Notes: generated by a model not told the origin, from the sequence alone. 64,000 bases of DNA from Gammaproteobacteria bacterium (GCA_021151835.1 JAGKWO010000002.1:62001-126000), one strand, 5' to 3'; counted from the first letter of the stretch, positions 35,984-45,227 are shown. Program-made: numbers and translations.

Positions 35984-38900
35984 ATGTTAAAGACCGTACT
36001 GATCGCCAACCGCGGGGAAATCGCGGTACGCATTGCCAGGACCCTGAAAAAAATGGGTATTGAATCTGTCGCTGTTTATTCAGATGCAGATCGTAACTCC
36101 GCGCATGTTACCGCGTGCGATAAAGCAATATGCCTCGGCGGTAACACGGCCGCAGAAAGTTATTTAAAAGCCGATTTAATTCTCGCCGCCGCGAAAGAAA
36201 GCGGCGCCCAGGCAATTATCCCCGGTTATGGATTCCTGTCAGAAAACGCAAAATTTTGTGAACAATGTGAAGCAGAAGGAATCGCCTTTTGCGGACCGAC
36301 GCCCGCGCAAATTCGCCAGTTCGGATTAAAACACACCTCGCGTGAACTCGCAGAACAAGCAGGTGTTCCACTCACGCCCGGCACCGGTTTATTGGCTTCT
36401 GTTGAAGAAGCAACGGCCGCAGCGGCAACACTGGGTTATCCGGTAATGTTAAAAAGCACCGCTGGTGGCGGTGGTATCGGATTAACACGCTGCAACAGTG
36501 AAGCAGAATTAATTAATGCATATGAAAGTGTAAAGCGTTTGGGCCAAAACTTTTTCAGCGATTCCGGTGTATTCCTCGAACGCTTTGTCGATAACGCGCG
36601 GCACGTTGAAGTACAAATATTTGGCGATGGCAATGGCAATGTACTCGCGCTTGGTGAACGTGATTGCTCACTGCAACGCCGCAACCAGAAAGTGGTTGAA
36701 GAAACACCCGCCCCCAGTTTACCGGCAGCCACCCGCGAGAAATTACTCGCTGCCTCGGTAAGCCTTGGCAAAATGGTGAATTACCGCTCCGCCGGCACCA
36801 TCGAATATATTTACGATCCGGCGCGCGATGAATTTTATTTCCTCGAAGTCAATACCCGTTTGCAAGTAGAACACCCGATTACGGAAGCGTGCACTGGCGT
36901 GGATCTGGTGCAGTGGATGATTCTCACCGCAGCGGGCACGCCACCAAAACTGGATATTGAAATTAACCCGACAGGCGCAGCCATTGAAGTGCGTTTGTAT
37001 GCGGAAGATCCGGTACGCGACTTCCAGCCATCCCCCGGTGTGTTAACCGATGTCGTATTCTCTGAATCCGCGCGCATTGATACCTGGGTTTCAACCGGCA
37101 CGGAAGTATCCCCTTATTACGATCCAATGATCGCAAAAATTATTGTGTACGGCAAAGACCGCGCTGATGCCATCGCTAAAATGAGCGCCGCATTAAATGA
37201 AACCCGTGCAGCCGGCATCGCCACCAATCTGGATTATTTACGCCAGATTATTGCCTCAGATTTTTTTGCCGCCGGTGATGTAGCAACGAATAAATTGGCA
37301 AGCTTTAATTATTTGCCACCGGTTGTAGAAGTGTTACAACCAGGTACCTATACCAGCGTGCAAGATTATCCTGGCCGTGTTGGTTTATGGAGTATTGGTG
37401 TTCCGCCCTCGGGTCCGATGGACGATTACGCATTTCGTTTGGCAAACAGAATTGTTGGTAACGATGAAAGCGCTGCCGCACTCGAATACACCATCATCGG
37501 TCCAAAATTAAAATTCCACAGCGACGCCACTATTGCACTTACAGGCGCTAATTCGCCGGCGAAGATCGATGGTGAAATCATTCCGTTCTGGCAACCGGTA
37601 GCCATTAAAGCCGGACAAATTCTCGATATCGGTAAAGCCGAACAAGGTTGTCGCGGCTACCTTGCGGTGCGCAACGGTTTTGATGTGCCGGTTTATCTTG
37701 GCAGTCGCTCTACATTTGCGTTGGGTCAATTCGGCGGCCATGCCGGTCGCACATTGCGCGCAACAGATATGTTACCAATCAGTAATCCTGCTATCGCAGC
37801 ATGCACGACCCCGGCACCCGCTTATGAAGCATCAGCGGCACCCGCTGAATTAATTCCATCCTGCTTTTTAAAAACAGAGGGGCCAAACGAATGGGAAATT
37901 GGTGTGCTTTATGGCCCGCATGGCGCACCGGATTTTTTCAAATCCGAAGCGATTGAAATGTTTTTCTCCACAGCGTGGGAAGTACATTACAACTCCAATC
38001 GTTTAGGGATTCGTTTAAATGGGCCAAAGCCGACCTGGACACGCAGCGACGGTGGCGAAGCGGGCTTGCATCCATCTAATATTCACGATACCGAATACGC
38101 CATCGGTTCAATCAATTTTACTGGCGATATGCCGGTAATACTCACTAAAGACGGCCCCAGCCTCGGCGGCTTCGTTTGCCCCGTGACTATCGTAAAAGCA
38201 GAATTGTGGAAAGTTGGCCAGGTAAAACCCGGCGATAAAATTCGCTTCAAACGTTTGAGTTTTGATACTGCATTGGCGATGGAATTATCAATTGATCGCG
38301 CGATTGAAAACCTGGGCGTGCAACCTGCTGTTTTACCAATCCCGATTGTTACACCGGAAAATACCGTTTCCGAATGCATTGTTGCGGCATTGCCACCATC
38401 CGGTAGTCGTCCGCTCGTCAGTTACCGCCAGGCCGGTGATAAATATATCCTGCTCGAATACGGCGATAATATTCTCGACTTAAGTTTGCGCTTGCGTGTG
38501 CATGCGTTGATGGAAGCATTAAAAGCAGCGCCGATTGCCGGTGTAATTGAATTATCTCCCGGCGTGCGTTCACTGCAAATTAATTATGACAGCCGGGTAA
38601 TCCATCAACGCGAATTAATTAATCGTTTGCTGGTGATTGAAGAAACCCTCGGTGATGCGCGCGATATCAAAGTTCCGAGCCGCATTGTGCATTTACCCAT
38701 GGCCTTTGAAGATTCTGCAACACTCGATGCAGTTTCCCGCTATCGCCAATCCGTACGCGACACTGCGCCCTGGTTGCCAAGCAACACCGAATTTATGCGT
38801 CGTATTAACGGACTGGATTCGGTTGACCAGGTTAAACAAATCCTGTTTGAAACCAGCTACATGGTGTTGGGTTTGGGCGATGTATATCTCGGCGCCCCCT

Positions 38901-39622
38901 GCGCTGTTCCGGTTGATCCACGTCACCGCTTGCTGACATCGAAATACAATCCCGCGCGCACTTACACCGCAGAAGGCACTGTGGGCATCGGCGGTGTGTA
39001 CATGTGCATTTACGGTATGGATTCTCCCGGCGGTTATCAACTGGTTGGCCGTACGCTACCCATCTGGAATAAGTTCTTAAAAAACCCGGTATTCAAAAAT
39101 GGCGAACCCTGGTTGCTGAAATTCTTTGACCGCGTGCGCTATTACGAAGTCAGCGAAGAAGAACTCACCGCACAACGCGAGGCATTCCGCGAAGGCCGTT
39201 TAAGCCTGCGTATTGAAGAAGATTATTTCAGCCTCGCGGAACACGAAAAATTCCTGCAAGAAAATGCAGCGAGCATTGCGGAATTCAAAACAAAACAACA
39301 AGCCGCATTCACCAAAGAGGTTGCGCTCTGGCAAGCCGATGAAGAACAACAGGTTGATGCCGCACTGCAAGTAAAAATCAGCAGCGGCCCGATTGAAGTG
39401 GATGGCCACGCCGTGACGGCGGATATCAGCGGCAATATCTGGAAATTATTGGTAGAACCAGGCCAATGGGTTGAACCTGATCAACCGCTATTAATTGTAG
39501 AAGCTATGAAAATGGAATTTTCGGTGTATGCAGATCGCAATGCAAAAGTGAGTGCGATTCATGTTGAGCCGGGCAAGCAGGTGAATGCGGGGGATTTGTT
39601 GTTGGTACTTGAGACGGATTGA
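35984..39622 (+). CDS. uca: Biotin-dependent urea carboxylase
   Basis: ATP-dependent carboxylase of 1212 aa that makes allophanate from urea and bicarbonate. Order: biotin carboxylase (about 1-450) with LKSTAGGGGIGLTR and EVNTRLQVEHPITE; a KipI/KipA-like carboxyltransferase region (about 470-1110) with GVPPSGPMDDYAFRLANRIVGN and KYNPARTYTAEG; and a biotinyl domain with K1176 in EAMKMEF. The start is ATG at 35984 with GGAG nine bases upstream; the frame is open to 35804, overlapping atzF. Related enzymes act on guanidine, but urt genes nearby favour urea. Confidence 0.93.
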   Translation: MLKTVLIANRGEIAVRIARTLKKMGIESVAVYSDADRNSAHVTACDKAICLGGNTAAESYLKADLILAAAKESGAQAIIPGYGFLSENAKFCEQCEAEGIAFCGPTPAQIRQFGLKHTSRELAEQAGVPLTPGTGLLASVEEATAAAATLGYPVMLKSTAGGGGIGLTRCNSEAELINAYESVKRLGQNFFSDSGVFLERFVDNARHVEVQIFGDGNGNVLALGERDCSLQRRNQKVVEETPAPSLPAATREKLLAASVSLGKMVNYRSAGTIEYIYDPARDEFYFLEVNTRLQVEHPITEACTGVDLVQWMILTAAGTPPKLDIEINPTGAAIEVRLYAEDPVRDFQPSPGVLTDVVFSESARIDTWVSTGTEVSPYYDPMIAKIIVYGKDRADAIAKMSAALNETRAAGIATNLDYLRQIIASDFFAAGDVATNKLASFNYLPPVVEVLQPGTYTSVQDYPGRVGLWSIGVPPSGPMDDYAFRLANRIVGNDESAAALEYTIIGPKLKFHSDATIALTGANSPAKIDGEIIPFWQPVAIKAGQILDIGKAEQGCRGYLAVRNGFDVPVYLGSRSTFALGQFGGHAGRTLRATDMLPISNPAIAACTTPAPAYEASAAPAELIPSCFLKTEGPNEWEIGVLYGPHGAPDFFKSEAIEMFFSTAWEVHYNSNRLGIRLNGPKPTWTRSDGGEAGLHPSNIHDTEYAIGSINFTGDMPVILTKDGPSLGGFVCPVTIVKAELWKVGQVKPGDKIRFKRLSFDTALAMELSIDRAIENLGVQPAVLPIPIVTPENTVSECIVAALPPSGSRPLVSYRQAGDKYILLEYGDNILDLSLRLRVHALMEALKAAPIAGVIELSPGVRSLQINYDSRVIHQRELINRLLVIEETLGDARDIKVPSRIVHLPMAFEDSATLDAVSRYRQSVRDTAPWLPSNTEFMRRINGLDSVDQVKQILFETSYMVLGLGDVYLGAPCAVPVDPRHRLLTSKYNPARTYTAEGTVGIGGVYMCIYGMDSPGGYQLVGRTLPIWNKFLKNPVFKNGEPWLLKFFDRVRYYEVSEEELTAQREAFREGRLSLRIEEDYFSLAEHEKFLQENAASIAEFKTKQQAAFTKEVALWQADEEQQVDAALQVKISSGPIEVDGHAVTADISGNIWKLLVEPGQWVEPDQPLLIVEAMKMEFSVYADRNAKVSAIHVEPGKQVNAGDLLLVLETD

Positions 39623-39638
39623 TTAAACCACCACGGAC

Positions 39639-39708
39639 GTAGGTTGGGCAGCAATGCCCAACATTCTATTTTCAAAACAAAAATGTTGGGCATTGTTGCC
39701 CAACCTAC
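39639..39708. repeat. REP/BIME copy 2, between the carboxylase and GntR genes
   Basis: REP unit at 39639-39662 and its inverse at 39685-39708, same GTAG foot and GTTGGGC/GCCCAAC stem as copy 1, with a 22-base AT-rich linker. It ends only nine bases before the ATG of the GntR gene, so its right foot lies where that gene's ribosome-binding site should be. Confidence 0.9.
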
Positions 39709-39717
39709 GGTAAACCA

Positions 39718-40431
39718 ATGAAATTAATTAAACCCGAAAAAAACAAAAAGAAAACCGAAGAGCCACGTACCAATTTAACGGAGCGGATCTACCAGATTAT
39801 TAAGGACGATATTTTTTCATTCCGTTTGTTGCCCGGTGATCGTTTCAGCGAAAACGAAATTGCCGAACGCGTTGCCGCCAGCCGCACACCTGTTCGTGAA
39901 GCATTGGCGCGCTTGCAGCGTGAAGGTTTTGTCGAGGTTTCGTTTCGCAGCGGCTGGCAAGTAAAACCCTTTGACTTTAAACAATTTGAACAACTCTACG
40001 ATGTGCGCATCATCCTGGAGTTAGCCGCGGTAAAAAAATTATGTGAAATGGAGCCGGGCCCCAACCTGGACGATTTAAAGCGTATCTGGTTAGTAAAGCC
40101 GGAAGATCGCTTGGAAGATGGCCCCAGTGTATGTGCACTGGATGAACGCTTCCACGAACAATTGATTGAAGCCACCGGCAATATGGAAATGGCGCGCATC
40201 CATCACGACATTACCGAACGGTTGCGCATTATTCGCCGCATCGATTTTACCCAGCGTAATCGTATTGAAGCGACCTACGATGAACACGCAAAAATTTTGC
40301 GCACGATCATGGAGCGGCGCGCAGAAGATGTTAAAAGCTATTTGAAAACCCATATTGAAGCCAGCAAAGCGGAAGTGCGGAAAATTACGTTGCATATGCT
40401 CTACGAAGCACAACAGCAACACCCAGAGTAA
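39718..40431 (+). CDS. GntR-family regulator (FCD subfamily) of the urea locus
   Basis: DNA-binding regulator of 237 aa. A lysine-rich start leads to a winged helix-turn-helix (about 18-80) with GDRFSENEIAERVAASRTPVRE, then an FCD effector domain (about 90-225) whose metal-type residues include D and H in LDERFHEQLIEATGN and H in RRIDF-region helices. GntR/FCD proteins commonly accompany urea or guanidine carboxylase genes. Likely target: the palindrome at 34033-34046. No standard Shine-Dalgarno is present; the REP of copy 2 ends nine bases upstream of the ATG. Confidence 0.9.
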   Translation: MKLIKPEKNKKKTEEPRTNLTERIYQIIKDDIFSFRLLPGDRFSENEIAERVAASRTPVREALARLQREGFVEVSFRSGWQVKPFDFKQFEQLYDVRIILELAAVKKLCEMEPGPNLDDLKRIWLVKPEDRLEDGPSVCALDERFHEQLIEATGNMEMARIHHDITERLRIIRRIDFTQRNRIEATYDEHAKILRTIMERRAEDVKSYLKTHIEASKAEVRKITLHMLYEAQQQHPE

Positions 40432-40436
40432 ATGCA

Positions 40437-40548
40437 GAATTTTTGCTCCTGTTCACTTTGTCAGGCTATCGGCGACATGGATGTCGACGATAAGCCTACA
40501 GGGAAGTATTCACGGCGTGTCTGACGAGGTGAACAGGAGCGAAAATTC
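40437..40548 (+). repeat. Long stem-forming repeat, copy A (gntR-urtA gap)
   Basis: Outer arms 40437-40464 and 40521-40548 pair over 28 positions: 25 Watson-Crick and three G-T. Inside is a smaller hairpin CGACA-TGGA-TGTCG (40473-40486) and then the conserved core AGCCTACAGGGA plus GTATTCACGGCGTGTC. Copy B at 63574-63673 shares the core but has different arms that still pair. It begins six bases after the GntR stop codon. Confidence 0.85.
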
Positions 40549-40743
40549 CGAGCTACGAAGCAAGAAAATTTTAAATAAAGAGTGACAACACAATTGATGA
40601 ATGAAACACATCAACGTGATTAGGGAAGAAACACCGTCACCCACGATTCGCGTTACGGCGTTACCGGAAAAGTGAGCACTCAACCAATGAGCATCACTAC
40701 ACAAAAACCACTGAGTCATTAAAACCATCTAGGAGCTAGACCC

Positions 40744-42042
40744 ATGAAGCTGAAGAAGATAGCAAAACATGTCGGGGCACTCGGTATCGCCTGCGGCTTA
40801 ACCATCGCCTCGTTCAGCGCTGCTGCCGCTGACACGATTAAAGTCGGTGTACTTCACTCACTCTCCGGCACTATGGCAATTTCCGAGACCACTCTGAAAG
40901 ACACCATGCTGATGTTAATTGATGAGCAAAATAAAAAAGGCGGTTTGCTCGGCAAGAAACTGGAAGCCGTTGTTGTTGACCCGGCTTCCAACTGGCCACT
41001 GTTCGCGGAAAAAACCCGTGAGTTGTTAACCAAAGATAAAGTCGCAGCAATTTTTGGTTGCTGGACCTCGGTATCACGCAAATCGGTGTTGCCGGTTATT
41101 GAAGAGCTGAACGGTATTCTGTTTTATCCGGTGCAATACGAAGGTGAAGAATCATCGCGCAACGTGTTCTACACTGGTGCTGCACCAAACCAACAAGCAA
41201 TCCCTGCCGTTGATTACCTGATGAATGAAGTAAAAGTAAAACGCTGGGTACTTGCCGGTACTGACTACGTTTATCCACGTACCACCAATAAAATTCTCGA
41301 AGCCTATTTGAAAGCAAAAGGCGTCAAGCAAGAAGACATCATGATCAATTACACCCCTTTCGGTCACTCCGATTGGCAAAATATTGTTTCTGATATCAAA
41401 CGTTTTGGTTCTGCCGGTAAAAAGACAGCCGTAGTTTCTACCATCAACGGTGATGCCAACGTTCCTTTCTACCGTGAACTCGGCAACCAGAAAGTAACCG
41501 CAGAAGATATTCCGGTTGTTGCGTTCTCTGTTGGTGAAGAAGAGCTTTCCGGTATCGATACCAAACCATTGGTTGGCCACCTTGCTGCATGGAACTACTT
41601 CATGAGCGAAGACAATCCGGCTAACGCCGCGTTCATCAAACAATGGAAAGCCTTTATCAAAAATCCAAAGCGTGTAACCAACGATCCGATGGAAGCGCAC
41701 TACATTGGTTTCAATATGTGGGTTAAAGCCGTTCAAAAAGCGGGTACGACTGATACCGATAAAGTAGTTGATGCAATTATCGGCATTGAAGCTCCAAACC
41801 TGACCGGTGGTGTAAGCAAAATGCTGCCTAACCATCACATCACCAAACCCGTATTGATTAGTGAAATCCAGGAAGATGGCCAATTCCTCACCGTATCAAA
41901 AACTGATGGCCTGGTTCCAGGCGATGCATGGTCTGATTACCTGGAGGGTTCAAAAGACCTGGAGTCTGACTGGATCAAATTAAAGTGCGGTAACTACAAC
42001 ACCAAAACCAAAAAATGTTTAGGTGCAGCGGCTGCGCAGTAA
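40744..42042 (+). CDS. urtA: Urea ABC transporter substrate-binding protein
   Basis: Periplasmic urea-binding protein of 432 aa, type 1 ligand-binding fold. Signal peptide ends near residue 29 (SAAAA-DTI). Family marks are VGVLHSLSGTMAISE, IFGCWTSVSRKSVLPV and FYPVQYEGEESS, which distinguish UrtA from branched-chain amino acid binders, and the Cys-containing tail KCGNYNTKTKKCLG. AGGAG lies nine bases before the ATG. A hairpin downstream may hold its message at a higher level than the permease genes, as is usual for ABC binding proteins. Confidence 0.96.
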   Translation: MKLKKIAKHVGALGIACGLTIASFSAAAADTIKVGVLHSLSGTMAISETTLKDTMLMLIDEQNKKGGLLGKKLEAVVVDPASNWPLFAEKTRELLTKDKVAAIFGCWTSVSRKSVLPVIEELNGILFYPVQYEGEESSRNVFYTGAAPNQQAIPAVDYLMNEVKVKRWVLAGTDYVYPRTTNKILEAYLKAKGVKQEDIMINYTPFGHSDWQNIVSDIKRFGSAGKKTAVVSTINGDANVPFYRELGNQKVTAEDIPVVAFSVGEEELSGIDTKPLVGHLAAWNYFMSEDNPANAAFIKQWKAFIKNPKRVTNDPMEAHYIGFNMWVKAVQKAGTTDTDKVVDAIIGIEAPNLTGGVSKMLPNHHITKPVLISEIQEDGQFLTVSKTDGLVPGDAWSDYLEGSKDLESDWIKLKCGNYNTKTKKCLGAAAAQ

Positions 42043-42057
42043 ATTCCACGCGATACA

Positions 42058-42088
42058 TTTCTTCCCGGCCGTAAGGTCCGGGAAGAAA
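42058..42088 (+). other. Stable hairpin between urtA and urtB
   Basis: TTTCTTCCCGG (42058-42068) pairs with CCGGGAAGAAA (42078-42088), with further CC/GG pairs and a GTAA tetraloop inside. No T run follows, so it most likely protects the 3' end of the urtA message rather than terminating. Confidence 0.7.
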
Positions 42089-42164
42089 CACAACAAAAAT
42101 ATATTTTATCGTTTTTTATTTTGCTTTCTATTTTTGCTTTTATTTAGTTAAACGAGACAACACT

Positions 42165-43853
42165 ATGCGCAACTCTTCCGGACCGTCAAGGCATTGGCTA
42201 CCGCATTTGATAATGCTTTTATCACTTTGTTTTACTGCTACAGCTTTTGCGCAAGAAAATGCTAATGGAGAGTCGCAAGCTACCGCCATCCACCCGGAAA
42301 CTGAAGCCAGTACTGAAACCGCACCACAACCCGAATTTGATTCCCTGGTAAAAGAGCTCACCCGTGGAAGCTTGCCCGCCCGTGCACAAATAGCAAAAAA
42401 ATTAGCCGCGTTAAACGATGAGCGTGTAGCCAGGGTCATTAGCGCATTACAACAAGGCACACTGTACGCCACTAAAGATGAAAATCCGTTGGTCGCGATT
42501 GCCGATGAAGCTGGCCAATATACCAACGCAATTAGCGGTGAAAAAATTACCGGCGATATTGAGGAATTAAAACGTGTCCCTATCAATAACAGCATGCGCA
42601 GCCAATTGCGCACCCTATTGGCACAACTGAATTTAACCCACAACGATGCCAACGTCCGCCTGGAAGCCGTGAATCGCATGATTGCTGACGGCGTTGATGA
42701 AGATTCAATATCCCTGTTACAGGAATTGCAAAAAACTGAAGCGAATGATGGTGTACGCAAGGCTATCGAAAGCGCTGTTGCACTTTTCAATCTGCATAGC
42801 GATGAGCAACAGTTGCGCCTCGATGCCATCGAAGTGTTAAAAGGCAGCTTGCAACAGGAAGTACGCACCGCCCTTTCCGAAGTTGCCAGTAATGAAAGCG
42901 ATGAAAAAGTAAAAGTCCATGCACAACTCGCCATCAAGGCGATTGATAGCAGCATTGCAAAATACCGGTTGGCGGAAAATATTTTCTTCGGCCTTAGCCT
43001 CGGCTCTGTCCTGCTACTCTCAGCCATTGGCCTTTCCATTACCTTTGGTGTAATGGGTGTAATTAATATGGCCCATGGTGAGCTGATGATGATCGGCGCT
43101 TACGTGACCTGGGTTGTACAACAACTTTTTCCCAACCAGATTGCATACAGCCTGGCGATTGCTATTCCCGCCGCATTTATTGTTGCGGGCCTCGTGGGTA
43201 TTGCGATTGAACGCGGTGTAATTCGTTTTTTATACGGCCGCCCGCTGGAAACATTGCTCGCCACTTTCGGTATCAGTTTGATTTTGCAGCAGGCGGCGCG
43301 CAGTATTTTTTCGCCGTTAAACCGCGCGGTGGAATTACCCGTGTGGATGAGCGGCTCACTGCAAATTAACCCAGTGCTCTCAATTACCTACAACCGCTTA
43401 TATATTCTGATTTTTGGTCTGCTGGTGTTTTTTGCGTTGCTGGTGATTTTGAAAAAAACCACGCTCGGTTTAAAAGTTCGCGCAGTATCACAAAACCGCG
43501 CAATGGCTCGCGCCGTTGGTGTGCGTGCAAACTGGGTGGATGCAATGACCTTTGGTTTGGGTTCCGGTATTGCCGGTATTGCCGGTGTTGCTCTTTCACA
43601 ATTGACAAATGTTGGACCCAACCTTGGTCAAGCCTACATTATCGATTCATTTATGGTGGTGGTATTCGGTGGCGTCGGTAATTTGTGGGGCACGTTGGTT
43701 GGTGCCATGGGACTGGGGATTATCAATAAATTTTTAGAACCTTACGCCGGCGCAGTGCTCGCGAAAGTATTGGTATTGGTGCTGCTGATTTTGTTTATCC
43801 AGAAACGGCCGAAGGGAATATTTCCGCAAAAAGGCAGGGCTGCTGCGGATTAA
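42165..43853 (+). CDS. urtB: Urea ABC transporter permease UrtB, with periplasmic helical N-terminal domain
   Basis: Inner-membrane permease of 562 aa. A signal sequence (1-27, ending AFAQ) is followed by a 230-residue helical, HEAT-like extracytoplasmic region and then a LivH-type permease (about 275-560) with SITFGVMGVINMAHGELMMIGAY and FGGVGNLWGTLVGA. The N-terminal extension is normal for UrtB proteins and absent from LivH. The gene end (CGGATTAA with the stop) is repeated twice just downstream, a sign of local duplication beside a REP element. Confidence 0.95.
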   Translation: MRNSSGPSRHWLPHLIMLLSLCFTATAFAQENANGESQATAIHPETEASTETAPQPEFDSLVKELTRGSLPARAQIAKKLAALNDERVARVISALQQGTLYATKDENPLVAIADEAGQYTNAISGEKITGDIEELKRVPINNSMRSQLRTLLAQLNLTHNDANVRLEAVNRMIADGVDEDSISLLQELQKTEANDGVRKAIESAVALFNLHSDEQQLRLDAIEVLKGSLQQEVRTALSEVASNESDEKVKVHAQLAIKAIDSSIAKYRLAENIFFGLSLGSVLLLSAIGLSITFGVMGVINMAHGELMMIGAYVTWVVQQLFPNQIAYSLAIAIPAAFIVAGLVGIAIERGVIRFLYGRPLETLLATFGISLILQQAARSIFSPLNRAVELPVWMSGSLQINPVLSITYNRLYILIFGLLVFFALLVILKKTTLGLKVRAVSQNRAMARAVGVRANWVDAMTFGLGSGIAGIAGVALSQLTNVGPNLGQAYIIDSFMVVVFGGVGNLWGTLVGAMGLGIINKFLEPYAGAVLAKVLVLVLLILFIQKRPKGIFPQKGRAAAD

Positions 43854-43889
43854 TGTATGGCACCACCAACGGATTAATGTGTGACACCC

Positions 43890-43976
43890 GTAGGTTGGGC
43901 AGCCATGCCCAACACCAACGGATTAATTGCAGACGAATGTTGGGCATGGCTGCCTACGCGGCCCGACCCAACCTAC
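43890..43976. repeat. REP/BIME copy 3 with altered inverse unit, between urtB and urtC
   Basis: REP unit at 43890-43913 with GTAG foot. The inverse unit spans 43939-43976 and is split after GTTGGGCATGGCTGCC by 14 extra bases (TACGCGGCCCGACC). A 15-base direct repeat CACCAACGGATTAAT occurs at 43864-43878 and 43913-43927, on both sides of the first unit. Confidence 0.88.
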
Positions 43977-43997
43977 GCAACAATGAGAGAGAATTTG

Positions 43998-45227
43998 ATG
44001 TTAACCCAACGTTTATTACTCAGTGATCGCGGCGGCATGATTGTGCTGGGACTCGTGTTGATAACAATGATACTGGTCCCGATTTGCAACCTGCTGGTAC
44101 CGGAAACATCGGCGCTACATATTTCCACGTTTACCGTAACCTTGCTGGGAAAATTTTTATGTTATGCCCTGCTCGCGCTTTCAGTGGATTTAATTTGGGG
44201 CTACTGCGGAATTTTATCGCTCGGCCACGGCGCTTTTTTTGCGCTGGGCGGTTACGCGATGGGCATGTACTTGATGCGGCAAATTGGCCCGCGCGGCCAA
44301 TACGGTGATCCAATACTGCCCGACTTTATGGTGTTCCTGAACTGGAAAGAATTGCCCTGGTACTGGCAAGGTTTTGATATGTTCTGGTTTGCATTATTGA
44401 TGATCATTGTCGTACCCGGAATTCTCGCATTTGTTTTCGGCTGGCTTGCGTTTCGTTCACGGGTGACCGGAGTTTATTTTTCAATTATCACCCAGGCATT
44501 AACTTACGCCTTACTACTCGCTTTTTTCCGCAATGAAATGGGCTTTGGTGGCAATAATGGATTAACCGATTTCAAAGATATTTTAGGCTTTCCCATTGCT
44601 GCCAGTGGCACGCGTATTTCGTTATTTTTGGCTTCCGGTTTTATGCTGATACTCGCCTACATCGCCTGTCGTTATATCGTGACCTCGCGGATGGGGAAAG
44701 TAATTGTTTCAATTCGCGATGCGGAAACACGCACACGTTTTTGCGGATATAAAGTTGAATACTACAAATTATGGCTATTTGTTTTCTCTGCGATTCTCGC
44801 GGGCATCGCTGGTGCGCTTTATGTTCCGCAAGTAGGGATCATTAATCCCGGCGAATTTTCGCCACTGAATTCCATCGAATTGGTGGTGTGGGTTGCTACC
44901 GGTGGCCGCGGCACCTTGTTTGGTGCAATTGTGGGTGCATTCACCGTGAATTACGGCAAAACGGTTTTCACATCCTATTCACCGGAAACCTGGCTGTTTG
45001 CATTGGGGGCGTTATTTGTGATCGTAACCCTGGTATTACCGAAAGGTTTGGTAGGTTTGTTTAATCGCACCAAAAAAGCGGCGAGCAAACAGAATCCTGG
45101 TAACCCACCACCAGGCAACCCTGCTCCTGCCACCGACCCATCGGTAACACCAAACATGGGCACATCTACCGAAAATTTTATTTCCGCTGAAACCCCTGTC
45201 ATCGCTGCCGTCAAGGAGCCCGTTTAA
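43998..45227 (+). CDS. urtC: Urea ABC transporter permease UrtC
   Basis: LivM-type inner-membrane permease of 409 aa with about ten hydrophobic segments. Family marks are LSVDLIWGYCGILSLGHGAFFALGGY and GVYFSIITQALTYALLLAFF. A low-complexity P/A/N-rich cytoplasmic tail (about 365-409) is longer than usual. The start is ATG at 43998, with GAGAGA upstream; the open frame further left runs through the REP element and is not coding. TAATG overlap with urtD. Confidence 0.94.
   Translation: MLTQRLLLSDRGGMIVLGLVLITMILVPICNLLVPETSALHISTFTVTLLGKFLCYALLALSVDLIWGYCGILSLGHGAFFALGGYAMGMYLMRQIGPRGQYGDPILPDFMVFLNWKELPWYWQGFDMFWFALLMIIVVPGILAFVFGWLAFRSRVTGVYFSIITQALTYALLLAFFRNEMGFGGNNGLTDFKDILGFPIAASGTRISLFLASGFMLILAYIACRYIVTSRMGKVIVSIRDAETRTRFCGYKVEYYKLWLFVFSAILAGIAGALYVPQVGIINPGEFSPLNSIELVVWVATGGRGTLFGAIVGAFTVNYGKTVFTSYSPETWLFALGALFVIVTLVLPKGLVGLFNRTKKAASKQNPGNPPPGNPAPATDPSVTPNMGTSTENFISAETPVIAAVKEPV

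Noticed and set aside
40560..40743. Sigma-54 promoter directly before urtA
   Set aside because: No GG-N10-GC match of useful quality in this gap; urtA may depend on the upstream promoter or on an unseen sigma-70 site.
42140..43039. Minus-strand open frame of 299 codons over the urtB N-terminal half
   Set aside because: Serine/alanine-rich shadow of the helical UrtB domain; no start signals.
35892..43976. CRISPR-like array from the repeated GTAGGTTGGGC units
   Set aside because: The units are paired, inverted, kilobases apart and without regular spacers; they fit REP/BIME repeats.
43881..43997. Longer N-terminus of UrtC
   Set aside because: The extension is a translation of the REP element.
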